Positions 25,701 to 34,857 of a stretch of DNA of 64,000 nt are shown here, in pieces (positions within the stretch are counted from its first letter, which is position 1; each line of letters starts with the position of its first letter). Source of the DNA: Maritimibacter dapengensis. GTDB lineage: Bacteria > Pseudomonadota > Alphaproteobacteria > Rhodobacterales > Rhodobacteraceae. The notes below the pieces were generated by a model. It was not told the origin of the DNA. It searched no databases and was given only the letters and a program-made list of their open reading frames with translations. The translations under genes were made by a program, and so were the position numbers. Location of the stretch: positions 682,001 to 746,000 of the forward strand of contig NZ_JAHUZE010000002.1 of NCBI RefSeq assembly GCF_019218265.1. Reading direction: 5' to 3'.

Positions 25701-26496
25701 CCTCGAACGCCAGCCGGATCTCCGCAAGGTCGCCAAGCGTCACCACGCTGTCGCCGTTCACTTTGACGGGGAGGGCATAGATATCCTGCACGTCGTCGAA
25801 ACTCGACGGGATCTTGAGCGCCGTCGCGCCGTTTTCCGTCTCGATCTGACCGGCGGCGATCAACTGGTTGTTGTTCACCACGACGTTGATCAATTCGCCC
25901 GCCGTCACGTTGTAGGCTTCGAGCTTCAGAGGGTCGATCAGAACCTCCATCATCTCGTCGCGCGAGCCGGTGAGCTGGGCCTCGAGCACGGCTTCGACCG
26001 CCTCGATCTCGTCCTGCAATTCCTTCGCGAGCCGCACCATCGTCCGTTCTGGCGCGGTGCCGGTAAGCGAGATGTTGAGGATCGGAAATTCCGAGAAGTT
26101 GATTTCGTTGACCGAGTACTTGTCGGCCCCGTCGGGGAAATTGGCCTCCGCCGAATTCATCGCGTCGCGCACGTCAGCGATCGTATCGCCTCGGTCCCAG
26201 CCGAACTCGAACTCCATCGTGACGTTGGCATATCCTTCGGCGGCGACACCGGTCATGGTCTTGAGCCCGTCGATATCGGCAAGCTCCGTCTCCATTGGAC
26301 GGATCAACAGGTTCTCGGCATCCGCGGCGGAAATCCCGGGGAAGGGGACCGAGATCGACAGCATCGGTATCTCGATGTCCGGCTCGCCCTCTTTCGGCAG
26401 ACCGACATAGGCTGCGATCCCGGCGATGAGCGACAGCGCGATGAACGCGATCACCATCCGCGCGCGGGACGCGGCCCAATCGACCATCCCGCTCAC
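22735..26496 (-). CDS. RND-superfamily efflux permease with inserted helices
   Basis: A proton-driven efflux permease of 1253 aa, about 200 residues longer than AcrB. Both porter repeats and 12 core helices are visible. The helix-4 motif GMLVDGAIVVVEY (398-410) keeps only one of the two usual aspartates (Asp402), as in the MMPL/COG0841-like group with VDGAI. Between helices 6 and 7 there are two extra hydrophobic segments (~512-530, ~551-568) joined by charged loops. The C-terminal ~75 residues are acidic and soluble. It is coupled to the adaptor gene (GTGA overlap). No outer-membrane TolC gene is present. The substrate is unknown. Confidence 0.9.
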   Translation of the reverse strand: MSGMVDWAASRARMVIAFIALSLIAGIAAYVGLPKEGEPDIEIPMLSISVPFPGISAADAENLLIRPMETELADIDGLKTMTGVAAEGYANVTMEFEFGWDRGDTIADVRDAMNSAEANFPDGADKYSVNEINFSEFPILNISLTGTAPERTMVRLAKELQDEIEAVEAVLEAQLTGSRDEMMEVLIDPLKLEAYNVTAGELINVVVNNNQLIAAGQIETENGATALKIPSSFDDVQDIYALPVKVNGDSVVTLGDLAEIRLAFEDRAGTARFNGETTVALQVVKAKGYNLVDTVDAVKAVVNAAQADWPQEVQDAVNVAYATDQSHMVDSMVRQLEGSVITAIALVMIVVLASLGMRSALLVGFAIPTSFLLTFALFAVLGAPINNIVMFGLILAVGMLVDGAIVVVEYADKRISDGVGPMAAYTEAAKRMFWPIVSSTATTLCAFLPMLFWPGIPGEFMEMLPKTLIYVLSASLLVALIYLPVMGGVAGRISRSLDRASRVLRPRPLWLRLVASGAAAVALFFAALQVVNPDYLFGEAGNPFDAPIDRILSATVFVLLAMLTTLLIDATKPEKREKPIDGGHRRTGFGVIIKAIVGNPVMPVVTILGVMALVVGIGMDFSRNSKGVEFFADTAPEQAVIYVSGRGNLSVAEKDALVREVEDVVLATPGVKNAFAFAGEGGLNQNTGGAAGPRDMIGQIQVEIATFEDRPFYTEDAKLLGFIPYTRTVRDDTYDGKVVVAALKERLGALHGIHVEVAGIAGGPASTKPVHLRLKSNDTEALMAATQTTFDRFEAMPGLEQVEDTRPLPGIDWELDIDVEEAGRYGTDVATVGGMVQLITTGILLDTMRVDGADEEIEIRVRFPEQDRVLSTLDTLKVRTTEGLVPISNFVERRAVPTLARVDRVDQSRYFDVKAAVTAGLVHLEGPDGLDAVMPEAEARATMADGNRDDFTLTPVNATERIETINAWLADGGLPEGIETEWVGDFADQSESTAFLSQAFAGALFLMFIILLAQFNSFYNSVLVLLAVVLSTAGVLFGMLVMGQPFSVIMTGTGVVALAGIVVNNNIVLIDTYQEYSQYMPRIEAIIRTAESRIRPVLLTTITTMAGLAPMMFGLSFDFINGGYSVNAPTALWWVQLATAVVFGLGIATILTLVFTPSMLAVRVWAGKGAYGAARMIRARIAGPASRPARDIGLDREAKRAEFDEVVWNYEDLPPSVEADEGDEEPTSDDLGDMLKARKEGLDQNGKPLKAAE

Positions 26497-27605
26497 GAGC
26501 CGGACTCCCGGTATTGCACGTCGAGCGGCACGCCGTCCTTCACGTAATCCTGTCCGACCACGATCACAGCGACCTCATCGGGCAGGCCGGCGACCCAGAC
26601 GCCATCTGTGGAATCGCGTACGATCTCGACGGGGAGGAATGCGGTCACGTCGTCGTCGCCCACGCTGCGCACACCGAGGTCGCCTGCGTCGTTCAGCGTT
26701 AGGGCGGATTGCGGCACAAGATGTGCGGCGCGACCGGCGGAGGCGATCAGCATTTCCACTGTCTGGCCGGACCGGATCGAGAGATCGTCGTTCGCAACTT
26801 CGGCTTCCACGAGAAAGGTCCGTGTCACCGGATCGGCGGACCGCCCGACATAGGTGAGGGTGCCGATCATCTGTTCCCCGGTCGCAAGCCGTGCGCCAAC
26901 CTGTGCGCCCGGCTCGATGCGGGCCACGTCGAGTTCCGGCACATAGCCGATCAGCTTCATCGGGTTGAGCTGCACGATCCGTGCGCAGGTCCCGCCCGGT
27001 TGCAAGAGCGTGCCCACCTCAGGCACGTCGCCGTCGATCACGCCGGCGAACGGCGCGCGGATCTCGGTGTCATCGAGCGCAGACTTCGCTTGCTCCAAGG
27101 CAGCCGTCGCGGATTGATAGGCCGCGCGCGCCGACAATACACGCGTTTCCGAGGCGAACCCGTCTTCCGACAGCGCCTCGGCGGCGGCCAGATTCTTCTC
27201 GGCTTCCGCCACTTGCGCCTCGGCCTGGCTGATCGAAACCTCGCGCGTTCCGGGGTCGAGTTCGCAAACCACGTCGCCCTGGGCCACTTCGCTGCCCTTG
27301 GCGCTCGGCTGAACCGCGACCCGCCCGGACGTCTCCGACACGAGCGTGACGGCGCGTTTGGCTTCGGTTTCACCCCGGACGATGACACCCGTGTCGATAT
27401 CCTGCGCGCGGCTTACCATCGCCGTGACCTCGACCCGCGCGACAGTGCCTGGGTCTCGTTCGGCAGGGGCCGGTTCGCCTTCGCTGACCACCGCCTCGCT
27501 CGCGTTGCCAAGTCCGACGAAATCGCGCAGCGCTTCCCGTTGGAAAACGAGCAGGAACAATATCGCCACGGTGATCAACGCGGTGATGATCGGAATCGGT
27601 CGCAT
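26493..27605 (-). CDS. RND efflux periplasmic adaptor (membrane fusion protein)
   Basis: An HlyD/AcrA-like adaptor of 370 aa. It has an N-terminal membrane or signal helix (~5-20), a beta-barrel/lipoyl segment with VTLVSETSGRVAV, and an alpha-helical hairpin (~125-190; EAQVAEAEKNLAAAEAL). The second lipoyl half reads APFAGVIDG, and a membrane-proximal domain closes the protein. No lipobox cysteine is seen, so anchoring is by the N-terminal helix. It is the first gene of the two-gene operon and overlaps the permease start by four bases. It is divergent from the yfgM-bamB-der cluster. Confidence 0.9.
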   Translation of the reverse strand: MRPIPIITALITVAILFLLVFQREALRDFVGLGNASEAVVSEGEPAPAERDPGTVARVEVTAMVSRAQDIDTGVIVRGETEAKRAVTLVSETSGRVAVQPSAKGSEVAQGDVVCELDPGTREVSISQAEAQVAEAEKNLAAAEALSEDGFASETRVLSARAAYQSATAALEQAKSALDDTEIRAPFAGVIDGDVPEVGTLLQPGGTCARIVQLNPMKLIGYVPELDVARIEPGAQVGARLATGEQMIGTLTYVGRSADPVTRTFLVEAEVANDDLSIRSGQTVEMLIASAGRAAHLVPQSALTLNDAGDLGVRSVGDDDVTAFLPVEIVRDSTDGVWVAGLPDEVAVIVVGQDYVKDGVPLDVQYRESGS

Positions 27606-27738
27606 ACTGTCCTGTTCCCCAAGCGGTTAATTTCGCATGTCCCTGGCCTTGAAATAGAGCCCGAACCCCCGTGCCACAAGGCTACGCTCATAAGCTATGC
27701 GCAATTCATGGCGTTTTGGTTCACTTTTGCCGCGCCCC

Positions 27739-27768
27739 TTGGCAAAACTGGCGCAGTCGCGGTAAAGA
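27739..27768 (+). promoter_or_regulatory. Candidate promoter for the yfgM-like/bamB/der cluster
   Basis: TTGGCA (27739-27744) and TAAAGA (27763-27768) are 18 bp apart, 31 bp upstream of the TTG start of the yfgM-like gene. Found by eye only. Confidence 0.35.
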
Positions 27769-27798
27769 GAGGCAACAAACCGGGCGGAGGCCGAGCTA

Positions 27799-28437
27799 TT
27801 GAGCAATCCCGACAGTTTCATCGACGAGGTGACCGAAGAGGTGCGCCGCGACAAGCTCTTTGCGCTCATGCGCAGATGGGGCTGGATCGGTATTGTCGCC
27901 GTGTTGATCATCGTCGGCGGTGCTGCCTACGTGGAATGGCAGGCGGCGCGTGAAGCGCGGTCGGCGCAGGAGACCGGAGATGCCGTTCTCGCGGCGATGG
28001 AAGCGCCCGATCCTGAGGCGCGCATCGCAGCGCTCGAAGGCGTCGATGCGCCCGGTGATGCGCGAGTCGTGCTCGCGCTTATCCAGGCAGCCGAAACGCA
28101 GGATCCTGCGCAGGCGGACGGTACCCTCGCGTCGATCACCGAGAATGAAGCCTATCCGGTCCTCTATCGCGATCTGGCCGCACTGAAACGCGTGCTCGTG
28201 CCAAACAGCACGCTTTCGCCCGATGAGAAGATTGCCGTGCTCGAACCGCTGACCATCGCTGGCGGCCCTTTCCGCGTGCTGGCCGAGGAACAGATGGCTC
28301 TGGCAGAAATCGCGGCGGGAAACAACGACGCGGCGCTTGAGCGTCTCAACGCTTTGATGAATGATGCCGAAAGCACCGATGGCCTGCGTCAGCGGGCCGA
28401 GGAAATGATCGTCGCGCTGGGCGGGACGACGGAATGA
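27799..28437 (+). CDS. YfgM-like membrane-anchored TPR protein
   Basis: A 212-aa protein with an N-terminal cytoplasmic stretch, one membrane helix (~28-46, WGWIGIVAVLIIVGGAAYV) and a periplasmic TPR-like helical domain. The family (TPR_21, E. coli YfgM) is an ancillary SecYEG/PpiD partner. Translation starts at TTG 27799: GGAGG lies eight bases upstream and SNPDSFIDEVTEEVRRD is the conserved N-terminus. Order yfgM-bamB-der matches E. coli, supporting the assignment. Its stop overlaps a possible ATG of the next gene (28434). Confidence 0.87.
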   Translation: MSNPDSFIDEVTEEVRRDKLFALMRRWGWIGIVAVLIIVGGAAYVEWQAAREARSAQETGDAVLAAMEAPDPEARIAALEGVDAPGDARVVLALIQAAETQDPAQADGTLASITENEAYPVLYRDLAALKRVLVPNSTLSPDEKIAVLEPLTIAGGPFRVLAEEQMALAEIAAGNNDAALERLNALMNDAESTDGLRQRAEEMIVALGGTTE

Positions 28438-28502
28438 CAAGGACCCGGACGCACGCCTTGGCCGATCCGGGCCGGACAGAGCAGAGCTTGGGGGGCAAGC
28501 AC

Positions 28503-29855
28503 GTGGGACGAACTCGACTGATCGGTATGGCGCTGATGGGGGCGCTTCTGGCACTTTCGGCCTGTGACGAGCGCGAAGTGATCTTCTCGGGACCGCGTGA
28601 ATCGCTGTTTTCGCCGGACCCGGAACAGGTCGGAGAGGCACAGGCCGCCGCGTTCGCCCGCGCCGAGGCCGAAGACGCGGCGAACAAATCCGTTCCGGTG
28701 CGTCTTGCTGGCCAAAGCTCTCTTGGGTCCTGGACCCATGTCGCAGGAAGCGTGACCCACAACCTCCCGCACCTCGCGTTCTCGGCTGCACCCCAGGTCG
28801 TCTTCGAAGTGCCGATCGGCGCAGGCAACGGTCGAAAGAACAAGATCACGGCCGAACCCGTGGTCGCCGATGGTCGCGTGTTCACGATGGATTCGCAGGC
28901 TATGGTCGTGGCACATACCACGGGTGGCGGGGCTCTCTGGTCGACGGACCTGACGCCTGCCTCCGACAAGCCGGGCGATGCATCCGGCGGCGGACTGGCC
29001 TATTCCGGCGGAACGGTGTTTGCCACCACGGGCTTTGGCGAGTTGATCGCCATGGACGCAGGGTCGGGCTCTGTCCGGTGGCGGCAGGACCTCGGTGCAC
29101 CGGGGTCCGGTGCGCCCACCGTCGCAGGCGGCACGGTCTATGTCCTGTCCACGTCGAACCGCGCAATCGCGGTGAACGCGTCCAACGGCCGCCTCCAGTG
29201 GCAGACACCGGGCACACCGGATAAGCCCGGCGTCCTTGGCGCGTCTGCGCCGGCCGTGGCCGGTTCCACGGTCGTCATGCCGTTCTCCATCGGCTCGCTC
29301 GTAGGCGTCAACGCTGCGGACGGCGAGCCGCGCTGGGCGACGCAGGTGAAGGGTCTGCGCAACGGTCGCGCCTTTGCGCAGGTGTCCGATTTCTCGGGTG
29401 CGCCCGTCGTCTCCGGCTCCACGATCTATGCCGGTACGGCAGCAGGCGCGCTGACAGCCGTCAGCACCTCGGGCCAACAGCTCTGGAGCGCGACCGAAGG
29501 CGCGATGCACCCGGTTGTGGTCGCAGGCGGGTCTCTCTTCATGGTCGGCGACGCGATTGAACTGGTGCGCGTGAACGCTTCGAACGGCGAGCGCATCTGG
29601 GGCGTTCCGCTTCCGGGCTACACGAAGTCCAACCCGCGCCGTCGCAAGGCGATCTACCCGTCTTACGGCCCTACGCTGGCCGGCGGGCGGCTCTGGGTGG
29701 CGTCCGGCGACGGGTATCTCCGGGCCTTCGACCCCTCGAACGGCGCACTCGTGAATGCTGTCGCCCTCCCGGCTGGCGCGTCCTCGCGCCCCGTGATCGT
29801 CGGCGGCGTGGCTTACATCGCGACCGATCGCGGCACGCTGGTGGCCTTGCGTTAG
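28503..29855 (+). CDS. bamB: Outer membrane assembly lipoprotein BamB-like (PQQ beta-propeller)
   Basis: A lipoprotein of about 450 aa in the BAM complex family, which inserts outer-membrane beta-barrels. The lipobox LSAC (cysteine 21 from the GTG start) follows a hydrophobic signal. Repeated PQQ-like blades are evident: GGALWSTDL, GSVRWRQDL, GRLQWQTPG, GEPRWATQV, GQQLWSATE and GERIWGVPL. GTG 28503, preceded by a G-rich stretch, gives a normal signal peptide. The alternative ATG 28434, coupled to the yfgM stop, would add 23 residues. der follows directly. Confidence 0.9.
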   Translation: MGRTRLIGMALMGALLALSACDEREVIFSGPRESLFSPDPEQVGEAQAAAFARAEAEDAANKSVPVRLAGQSSLGSWTHVAGSVTHNLPHLAFSAAPQVVFEVPIGAGNGRKNKITAEPVVADGRVFTMDSQAMVVAHTTGGGALWSTDLTPASDKPGDASGGGLAYSGGTVFATTGFGELIAMDAGSGSVRWRQDLGAPGSGAPTVAGGTVYVLSTSNRAIAVNASNGRLQWQTPGTPDKPGVLGASAPAVAGSTVVMPFSIGSLVGVNAADGEPRWATQVKGLRNGRAFAQVSDFSGAPVVSGSTIYAGTAAGALTAVSTSGQQLWSATEGAMHPVVVAGGSLFMVGDAIELVRVNASNGERIWGVPLPGYTKSNPRRRKAIYPSYGPTLAGGRLWVASGDGYLRAFDPSNGALVNAVALPAGASSRPVIVGGVAYIATDRGTLVALR

Positions 29856-29903
29856 ACCTGCATGGGGCCTATGTGGGCGGCTCTGATCATATGAGCTGAC
29901 ACC

Positions 29904-31361
29904 ATGACCTTTACCCTCGCCATCGTCGGGCGCCCCAATGTGGGCAAGTCCACGCTGTTCAACCGGCTCGTCGGCAAGCGCCTTGCGCTCGTCGACAACC
30001 AGCCCGGTGTGACCCGCGACCTGCGCGAAGGCGAGGCGCGGCTGGGCGATCTGCGTTTCACCGTGATCGACACGGCGGGGCTCGAGGATGCCACCGACGA
30101 CTCGCTCGAAGGCCGGATGCGCCGCCTGACGGAACGCGCCGTGGAAATGGCCGATGCCTGTCTCTTCATCGTCGACGCCCGAACCGGCATCCTGCCCACG
30201 GACGAGGTTTTCGCGGACATCCTGCGCCGCAAGAACGCCCATGTCATCCTCGCCGCCAACAAGGCCGAGGGGAAAGCGGGCGAGGCGGGGCTGATCGAGG
30301 CTTACAGCCTCGGGCTGGGTGAGCCGATCCAGATGTCCGCCGAACATGGCGAAGGCATGGGGGAGTTGTTGACCGCACTCGAACCCATCGCCGAGGAGAT
30401 GGCGGGCAAGGAAGACACGGCACCCATCATGGACGTCGCGGTGGATGAAGACGGCGAGGCCGACGCGCCTCGTGTCCCGACCCGCGATAAGCCGCTTCAG
30501 GTGGCCGTGATCGGTCGCCCCAACGCGGGCAAATCGACCCTCATCAACCAGCTTCTGGGGGAGGACCGTCTCCTGACCGGGCCCGAGGCGGGGATCACCC
30601 GCGACTCGATCTCGCTCGCGTTCGACTGGAACGGAACGCCCACGCGCATCTTCGATACGGCTGGCATGCGCAAACGCGCCAAGGTGCAGGAAAAGCTTGA
30701 AAAGCTTTCCGTCGCCGATGGTCTTCGAGCCGTGCGATTTGCCGAGGTCGTGGTGGTCCTGCTCGACGCCGCGATCCCGTTCGAACAACAGGACCTGCGC
30801 ATCGCGGACCTTGCCGAACGCGAAGGCCGCGCGGTCGTCGTGGCGGTGAACAAGTGGGACGTGGAATCGGAAAAGCAGCAAAAACTCAAACACTTGAAAG
30901 CTGGTTTTGAGAAAATGCTTCCGCAATTGCGCGGCGCACCCCTCGTGACGATCTCCGCCAAGACGGGCCGTGGTATGGACCGGCTGCATGAGGCCGTGTT
31001 GCGTGCGCATGCCGTCTGGAACCGCCGCATCTCGACCGCGAAGCTGAACGACTGGCTCGCCGAAATGATCGCACAACATCCGCCACCTGCTCCGTCCGGG
31101 CGACGGATCAAGCTGCGCTACATGACGCAGGTGAAGACCCGGCCGCCGGCCTTCGTTGTGATGTGCTCGAACCCCGAAAAGCTCCCTGCGAGCTATTCGC
31201 GCTACCTCGTTGGCGGACTGCGCGAAGACTTCGACATGCCGGGGACGCCCATCCGCCTGACCATGCGGTCCCAGGCGGACAAGAACCCTTACAAGAACAA
31301 GACGAAGTCCACGCCCTCGCGCCTGCGCAAGCATCTGGGCAAAGGCCGCGCGGACGAATAG
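29904..31361 (+). CDS. der: Ribosome-assembly GTPase Der (EngA)
   Basis: An essential double GTPase for 50S subunit maturation, 485 aa. The first G domain has GRPNVGKST (G1), DTAG in VIDTAGLED, and NKAE. The second has [20 protein letters not shown] and NKWD. A C-terminal KH-like domain (~370-460) contains [15 protein letters not shown] and LRKHLGKG. A short acidic insert ([12 protein letters not shown]) lies between the G domains. The order yfgM-bamB-der is conserved widely. It converges on nlpD. Confidence 0.97.
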   Translation: MTFTLAIVGRPNVGKSTLFNRLVGKRLALVDNQPGVTRDLREGEARLGDLRFTVIDTAGLEDATDDSLEGRMRRLTERAVEMADACLFIVDARTGILPTDEVFADILRRKNAHVILAANKAEGKAGEAGLIEAYSLGLGEPIQMSAEHGEGMGELLTALEPIAEEMAGKEDTAPIMDVAVDEDGEADAPRVPTRDKPLQVAVIGRPNAGKSTLINQLLGEDRLLTGPEAGITRDSISLAFDWNGTPTRIFDTAGMRKRAKVQEKLEKLSVADGLRAVRFAEVVVVLLDAAIPFEQQDLRIADLAEREGRAVVVAVNKWDVESEKQQKLKHLKAGFEKMLPQLRGAPLVTISAKTGRGMDRLHEAVLRAHAVWNRRISTAKLNDWLAEMIAQHPPPAPSGRRIKLRYMTQVKTRPPAFVVMCSNPEKLPASYSRYLVGGLREDFDMPGTPIRLTMRSQADKNPYKNKTKSTPSRLRKHLGKGRADE

Positions 31362-31397
31362 ACGGGCCCCGACGCGTCCTGCGCGTCGAGGTCCCGT
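31362..31397. terminator. Hairpin between convergent der and nlpD
   Basis: CGACGCG (31370-31376) and CGCGTCG (31382-31388) pair perfectly; ACGGG and CCCGT extend the stem. There is no T tract, but it fills the 39-bp gap between two convergent stop codons. Confidence 0.4.
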
Positions 31398-31400
31398 GCC

Positions 31401-32561
31401 TTAGTTGAGATACGGAACCGGGTCCACGCTCGCCGTGCCCTTCCTGACCTGGAAGTGCAGCGCCGGATTGTCGGAGTTGCGGACCTTGGCGATGGCCTGT
31501 CCACGTCCCACGCTGTCGCCCTTGTTGACCGAAATCGAGTCGATGCCGGCATAGACGGTCAGCAGATTGCCTTCATGGCGCAGGACCAGGATAGGCACAT
31601 CGTCCGTATCCCGCGTGATCGCAGCGACAGTCCCGGCCTGCGCGGCCTTCACCGCACTTCCGGCCGGTGCGCCGATGTCGATGCCGTCCGACTTGCCTTT
31701 GACGTATGCGCCAACGATCCGCCCGTCTGCGGGCATCGTCATGGCCGCACCGGACGCCGAGGTGCGACTTTCCCCGAGATTGGGCGACGACGGTGTATTC
31801 GCTCTCGCCGCATTGGCGCTTTCCGCCGGCGCGCCGGGGAGAGGGGCCGATGACGACGGCGGCAGGGGCGTGGGGCTGCCCACGCCGGGCGACGAATTGG
31901 TGGAGACGGGATCCGCCTCTGCGACGCGCTGCGCCGCCGTCGGGATGAGGAGGAACTGGCCCTCGCGCACGGTCAAGGCGCTGTCGAGGCTGTTCCATTC
32001 CGCCAACGCGCGCACGGAAACGCCGTAGAGCCGCGCAATGGAATAGGCGGTTTCCCCTTTGGACACCTGGTGGCGGTTCGGCGTTTCCGCCGAGACAGGG
32101 GCCGCGTTGCCGCCGCTCTGCTGGCCCGGTCCGATACGGTCGAGCGCATTGCCGGCAAGCGTCGTCACATCGACATTCCGCGCCTCGACCCGTCGTGGCA
32201 GCGCCACGATCTCGCCCTCGCGTAATTGCGCCCCGCGTTCAAGCCCGTTGAACCTGGCAATCTCGCCTTCCGGCAGGCCGACGCGCGACGCGAGGGTCGT
32301 AAGCGTATCTCCTTTGCGCGCTTCCGCGACCTGATAGTCCGGGTAGGAAATGATCCCTTTGGCATCCGATTGCGGGCGGGGGCCGCTCACCGAGCGTGCT
32401 GCATCTGCGGTCGAAAATCCGTTTCCGAAAGAACGCAGATCGAAATCGAAGTCGGACCCCCAATCCGCGGTTTCACTACATGCGCCGAGCGCAGCAAGAC
32501 CGGCACTGGCGAGCAGGAGACGTGACATGCGCAATGCGGGCGTGGTTTTTGGGAATTTCAT
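31401..32561 (-). CDS. nlpD: NlpD-like lipoprotein: two LysM domains plus degenerate LytM (M23) domain
   Basis: A 386-aa lipoprotein with lipobox ALGAC (Cys28). It has two LysM domains (about 75-122, VAEARKGDTLTTLAS; and 163-208, HQVSKGETAYSIA). A Ser/Pro-rich linker and a C-terminal LytM domain (~270-386) follow. The zinc motifs are decayed: DGIDIGAP has lost the HxxxD histidine, and ALHFQVRKG lacks the first His of HxH. This matches E. coli NlpD and EnvC, which activate amidases rather than cutting the wall. It is third in a surE-pcm-nlpD operon, as in enterobacteria, but no rpoS-like gene follows. Confidence 0.86.
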   Translation of the reverse strand: MKFPKTTPALRMSRLLLASAGLAALGACSETADWGSDFDFDLRSFGNGFSTADAARSVSGPRPQSDAKGIISYPDYQVAEARKGDTLTTLASRVGLPEGEIARFNGLERGAQLREGEIVALPRRVEARNVDVTTLAGNALDRIGPGQQSGGNAAPVSAETPNRHQVSKGETAYSIARLYGVSVRALAEWNSLDSALTVREGQFLLIPTAAQRVAEADPVSTNSSPGVGSPTPLPPSSSAPLPGAPAESANAARANTPSSPNLGESRTSASGAAMTMPADGRIVGAYVKGKSDGIDIGAPAGSAVKAAQAGTVAAITRDTDDVPILVLRHEGNLLTVYAGIDSISVNKGDSVGRGQAIAKVRNSDNPALHFQVRKGTASVDPVPYLN

Positions 32562-32615
32562 ACTGCCGACCTCATGTTTCGACCCTTTTTTCCGGGCCTT
32601 TCCCCATTGGCCGCT

Positions 32616-33269
32616 TCAGTCTTTTCCCAGACCTTCCACAAGCGGCACGAACCGAACCGGCAGAATTTCTTCGTATTCGAAGCCGTCCTCAGTGCGCGTG
32701 ACCTTTATGAGGCTCTGCACATGGTCGGACTGTCCTACCGGCAAAACCATGATACCGCCTATGGCCAGTTGAGCCAAGAGGGGGCCGGGCGGGTCCTCGG
32801 CAGCAGCTGTCACGATGATCCGGTCGAACGGCGCCTGTTCCTCGATCCCGAACGACCCGTCACCGGTGATCGCGGTGATCGTGTGAAGACCGAGTTCATC
32901 GAAAATCTGCCGCGCGGCGGTGACGAGCGACCTGTGACGGTCGATCGTATAGACCCGCCGGGCGAGCTTGGCGAGGATCGCGGCCTGGTATCCCGAACCC
33001 GTTCCGATCTCCAGAACCTTGTTCTTGGGCTGCACGTCCAGAGCCTGCGTCATCAGCCCCACCACGCTCGGTTGGCTGATGGTCTGACCGCAGGTGATCG
33101 GCAACGGCGTGTCGTCATAGGCCCTGTCGGCAAACACCCCGCGCACGAACGGCCCTCGGTCGATCGCCTCCATCGCGTTCAAAACACGGCTATTCGTGAC
33201 GCCGCGCTGGCGCAGCTGGAACAGGAACTGCATCTTGCGTTCGGCGTCTGAGGAAGCGGGGTCGCTCAT
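32616..33269 (-). CDS. pcm: Protein-L-isoaspartate O-methyltransferase
   Basis: A SAM-dependent repair methyltransferase of 217 aa that converts isoaspartyl damage back towards aspartate. Motif I is [15 protein letters not shown] (85-99); the PIMT-specific [13 protein letters not shown] stretch is at 56-68. The post-I acidic YTID (107-110) and a C-terminal [13 protein letters not shown] are also typical. The ATG at 33269 overlaps the surE stop (ATGA). A much longer in-frame extension over surE is spurious. It lies between surE and nlpD. Confidence 0.94.
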   Translation of the reverse strand: MSDPASSDAERKMQFLFQLRQRGVTNSRVLNAMEAIDRGPFVRGVFADRAYDDTPLPITCGQTISQPSVVGLMTQALDVQPKNKVLEIGTGSGYQAAILAKLARRVYTIDRHRSLVTAARQIFDELGLHTITAITGDGSFGIEEQAPFDRIIVTAAAEDPPGPLLAQLAIGGIMVLPVGQSDHVQSLIKVTRTEDGFEYEEILPVRFVPLVEGLGKD

Positions 33270-34051
33270 GCCAGGGCCGTCTCCAGATCCTTGAGCGCGT
33301 CGTGAGCGGTCAGATCGCAGCGCATCGGCGTGACCGACACATAGCCGTCCAGGTTGGCAGCAGCATCGGTTCCCGGTGCCGTCGGCTCGTGCTGAGGACC
33401 GCCCTTGATCCACACGAACCGGCGCCCACTCGGCGATGTGGTCGGTTCGGTTCCGAAGAACGTCTTGGGTCGCCAACCTTGCGACGTGGCCCGAATACCT
33501 TTCACCTCGGCTGCGGGAACAGGCGGGAAATTGACGTTGTAGAACAGCCGATAATCGGCGGTTTCCTGCCAAGGTGCGCGCTCGATCAGGGATTTCACGA
33601 CCCGCACACCCCATGCGGCGGCCGCGTCGAACATGACATCGGGGTCGAGGTTCTTCGGCCCGAGGAACTGGCTCAGAGCGATCGCGGGCAGACCCTGCAA
33701 TGCGCCTTCCATCGCCGCGCCGACCGTGCCGGAATACATCGTGTTGTCTGCGGCATTGTTGCCCCGGTTGACTCCGGACAGGATCAGGTCCGGATGCACG
33801 TCCAGCACTTCGCCGAGGCCCGCGAGTACGCAATCGGCCGGTGAGCCTTCGGCGGCGTAACGGCGCGGACCAAGCTCGGCCATCATCATCGGTCGCGAGT
33901 AGCTGATGCAATGCGCGACGCCCGATTGTTCGAATGCCGGCGCGACGGTCCAGACCTCGCCATCCGGCCCGGCGATTTCCGTCGCGATCGCTTCGAGCAC
34001 TTTGAGCCCCGGCGCGTTGATACCGTCGTCATTGGTGATGAGAATTCGCAT
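33266..34051 (-). CDS. surE: 5'/3'-nucleotidase SurE
   Basis: A metal-dependent survival-protein phosphatase of 261 aa acting on nucleoside monophosphates and short polyphosphate. The N-terminal metal motif [13 protein letters not shown], the middle [21 protein letters not shown], and FYNVNFP are family signatures. ATG 34051 gives the canonical start [10 protein letters not shown]; an in-frame ATG eight codons earlier (34075) is less likely. First gene of surE-pcm-nlpD. Confidence 0.95.
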   Translation of the reverse strand: MRILITNDDGINAPGLKVLEAIATEIAGPDGEVWTVAPAFEQSGVAHCISYSRPMMMAELGPRRYAAEGSPADCVLAGLGEVLDVHPDLILSGVNRGNNAADNTMYSGTVGAAMEGALQGLPAIALSQFLGPKNLDPDVMFDAAAAWGVRVVKSLIERAPWQETADYRLFYNVNFPPVPAAEVKGIRATSQGWRPKTFFGTEPTTSPSGRRFVWIKGGPQHEPTAPGTDAAANLDGYVSVTPMRCDLTAHDALKDLETALA

Positions 34052-34104
34052 GTTACCCCGCAGATCCTGTTCCATCCATAATCCTGCCTTGGACGGGTCT
34101 CAAG

Positions 34105-34854
34105 CTACGGACGGCAATTCGCCATTCGGGGGGCCATGAAAGCGAAAGCCTGTGACTTATTGGGCAAGAACGTCCCTTCGCGCAGGCTCAGGTGATGGGT
34201 CCAGGGGTGCCCGTCCTGACCCAGAAGCAGCCGCGCGCGCGTCCCGCTCCGGAAATCGGTGTCGAACAGAACGGCACGTGGCGACAACGCCCAGGGCGAA
34301 CGAAGCTGTCGCCCTCCGGGTTCGGCCAGGCAGGCTTCGTCCCGCGCATAAATCTTGTCCATCTCATGCTGGACCCAGACAAGCGCGCCAATCCAAAGCA
34401 CGACCAAGACAGCGCCGGGAACGTAAATCGGCCAAACGGGTATCTTGGGAGCCGAGGGCGGAACGATCACCGCCATGGCCGCACCTGCGAGCAATCCGAC
34501 GGCGATCAGCAGGAAAGGGTGATTGTCGCCGTGCATCAAGACGCCGGGCAACGTCGACGCCAAACCGACGAATAACACTGCGATCCCGAATTGGCCGCCG
34601 ATCAAGAGCAGCCGCGACCCCAACCGGTCCTCCGTGACCCCCCATGAAATGGCGACAACCGGCATCGCAGCAAGGACGCCAACGAGAAGGCTGATGACGC
34701 CGTTCCGCGTGAAGACAATCAGCGCGATCACCAGCCCCGCCCAGAGCAGGGCCGCGATCATTCGCAAAGACCGGAACCAGTCAGGCTGCCGCGTGCCGAA
34801 GAAAGTGTCGATGCCGATGAGCGCGCCCAGCAGAATGAACAGGGCGAGGCTCAT
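34105..34854 (-). CDS. Hypothetical six-helix membrane protein
   Basis: A 249-aa protein with about six hydrophobic helices in the first 165 residues: roughly 2-17, 30-48, 52-74, 82-102, 115-133 and 142-162. A soluble C-terminal part of about 85 residues follows. Nothing identifies a transporter or enzyme. It starts 3 bp after the SDR gene stop and ends 53 bp before surE, so it is likely co-transcribed with the SDR gene. I do not recognise a named family. Confidence 0.7.
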   Translation of the reverse strand: MSLALFILLGALIGIDTFFGTRQPDWFRSLRMIAALLWAGLVIALIVFTRNGVISLLVGVLAAMPVVAISWGVTEDRLGSRLLLIGGQFGIAVLFVGLASTLPGVLMHGDNHPFLLIAVGLLAGAAMAVIVPPSAPKIPVWPIYVPGAVLVVLWIGALVWVQHEMDKIYARDEACLAEPGGRQLRSPWALSPRAVLFDTDFRSGTRARLLLGQDGHPWTHHLSLREGTFLPNKSQAFAFMAPRMANCRP

Positions 34855-34857
34855 GGC

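Noticed and set aside
28389-31334. A 981-codon open frame on the reverse strand across bamB and der
   Set aside because: It is antisense to two well-supported genes. Long antisense frames are expected from the third-position GC bias here, and the translation has no recognisable domain.
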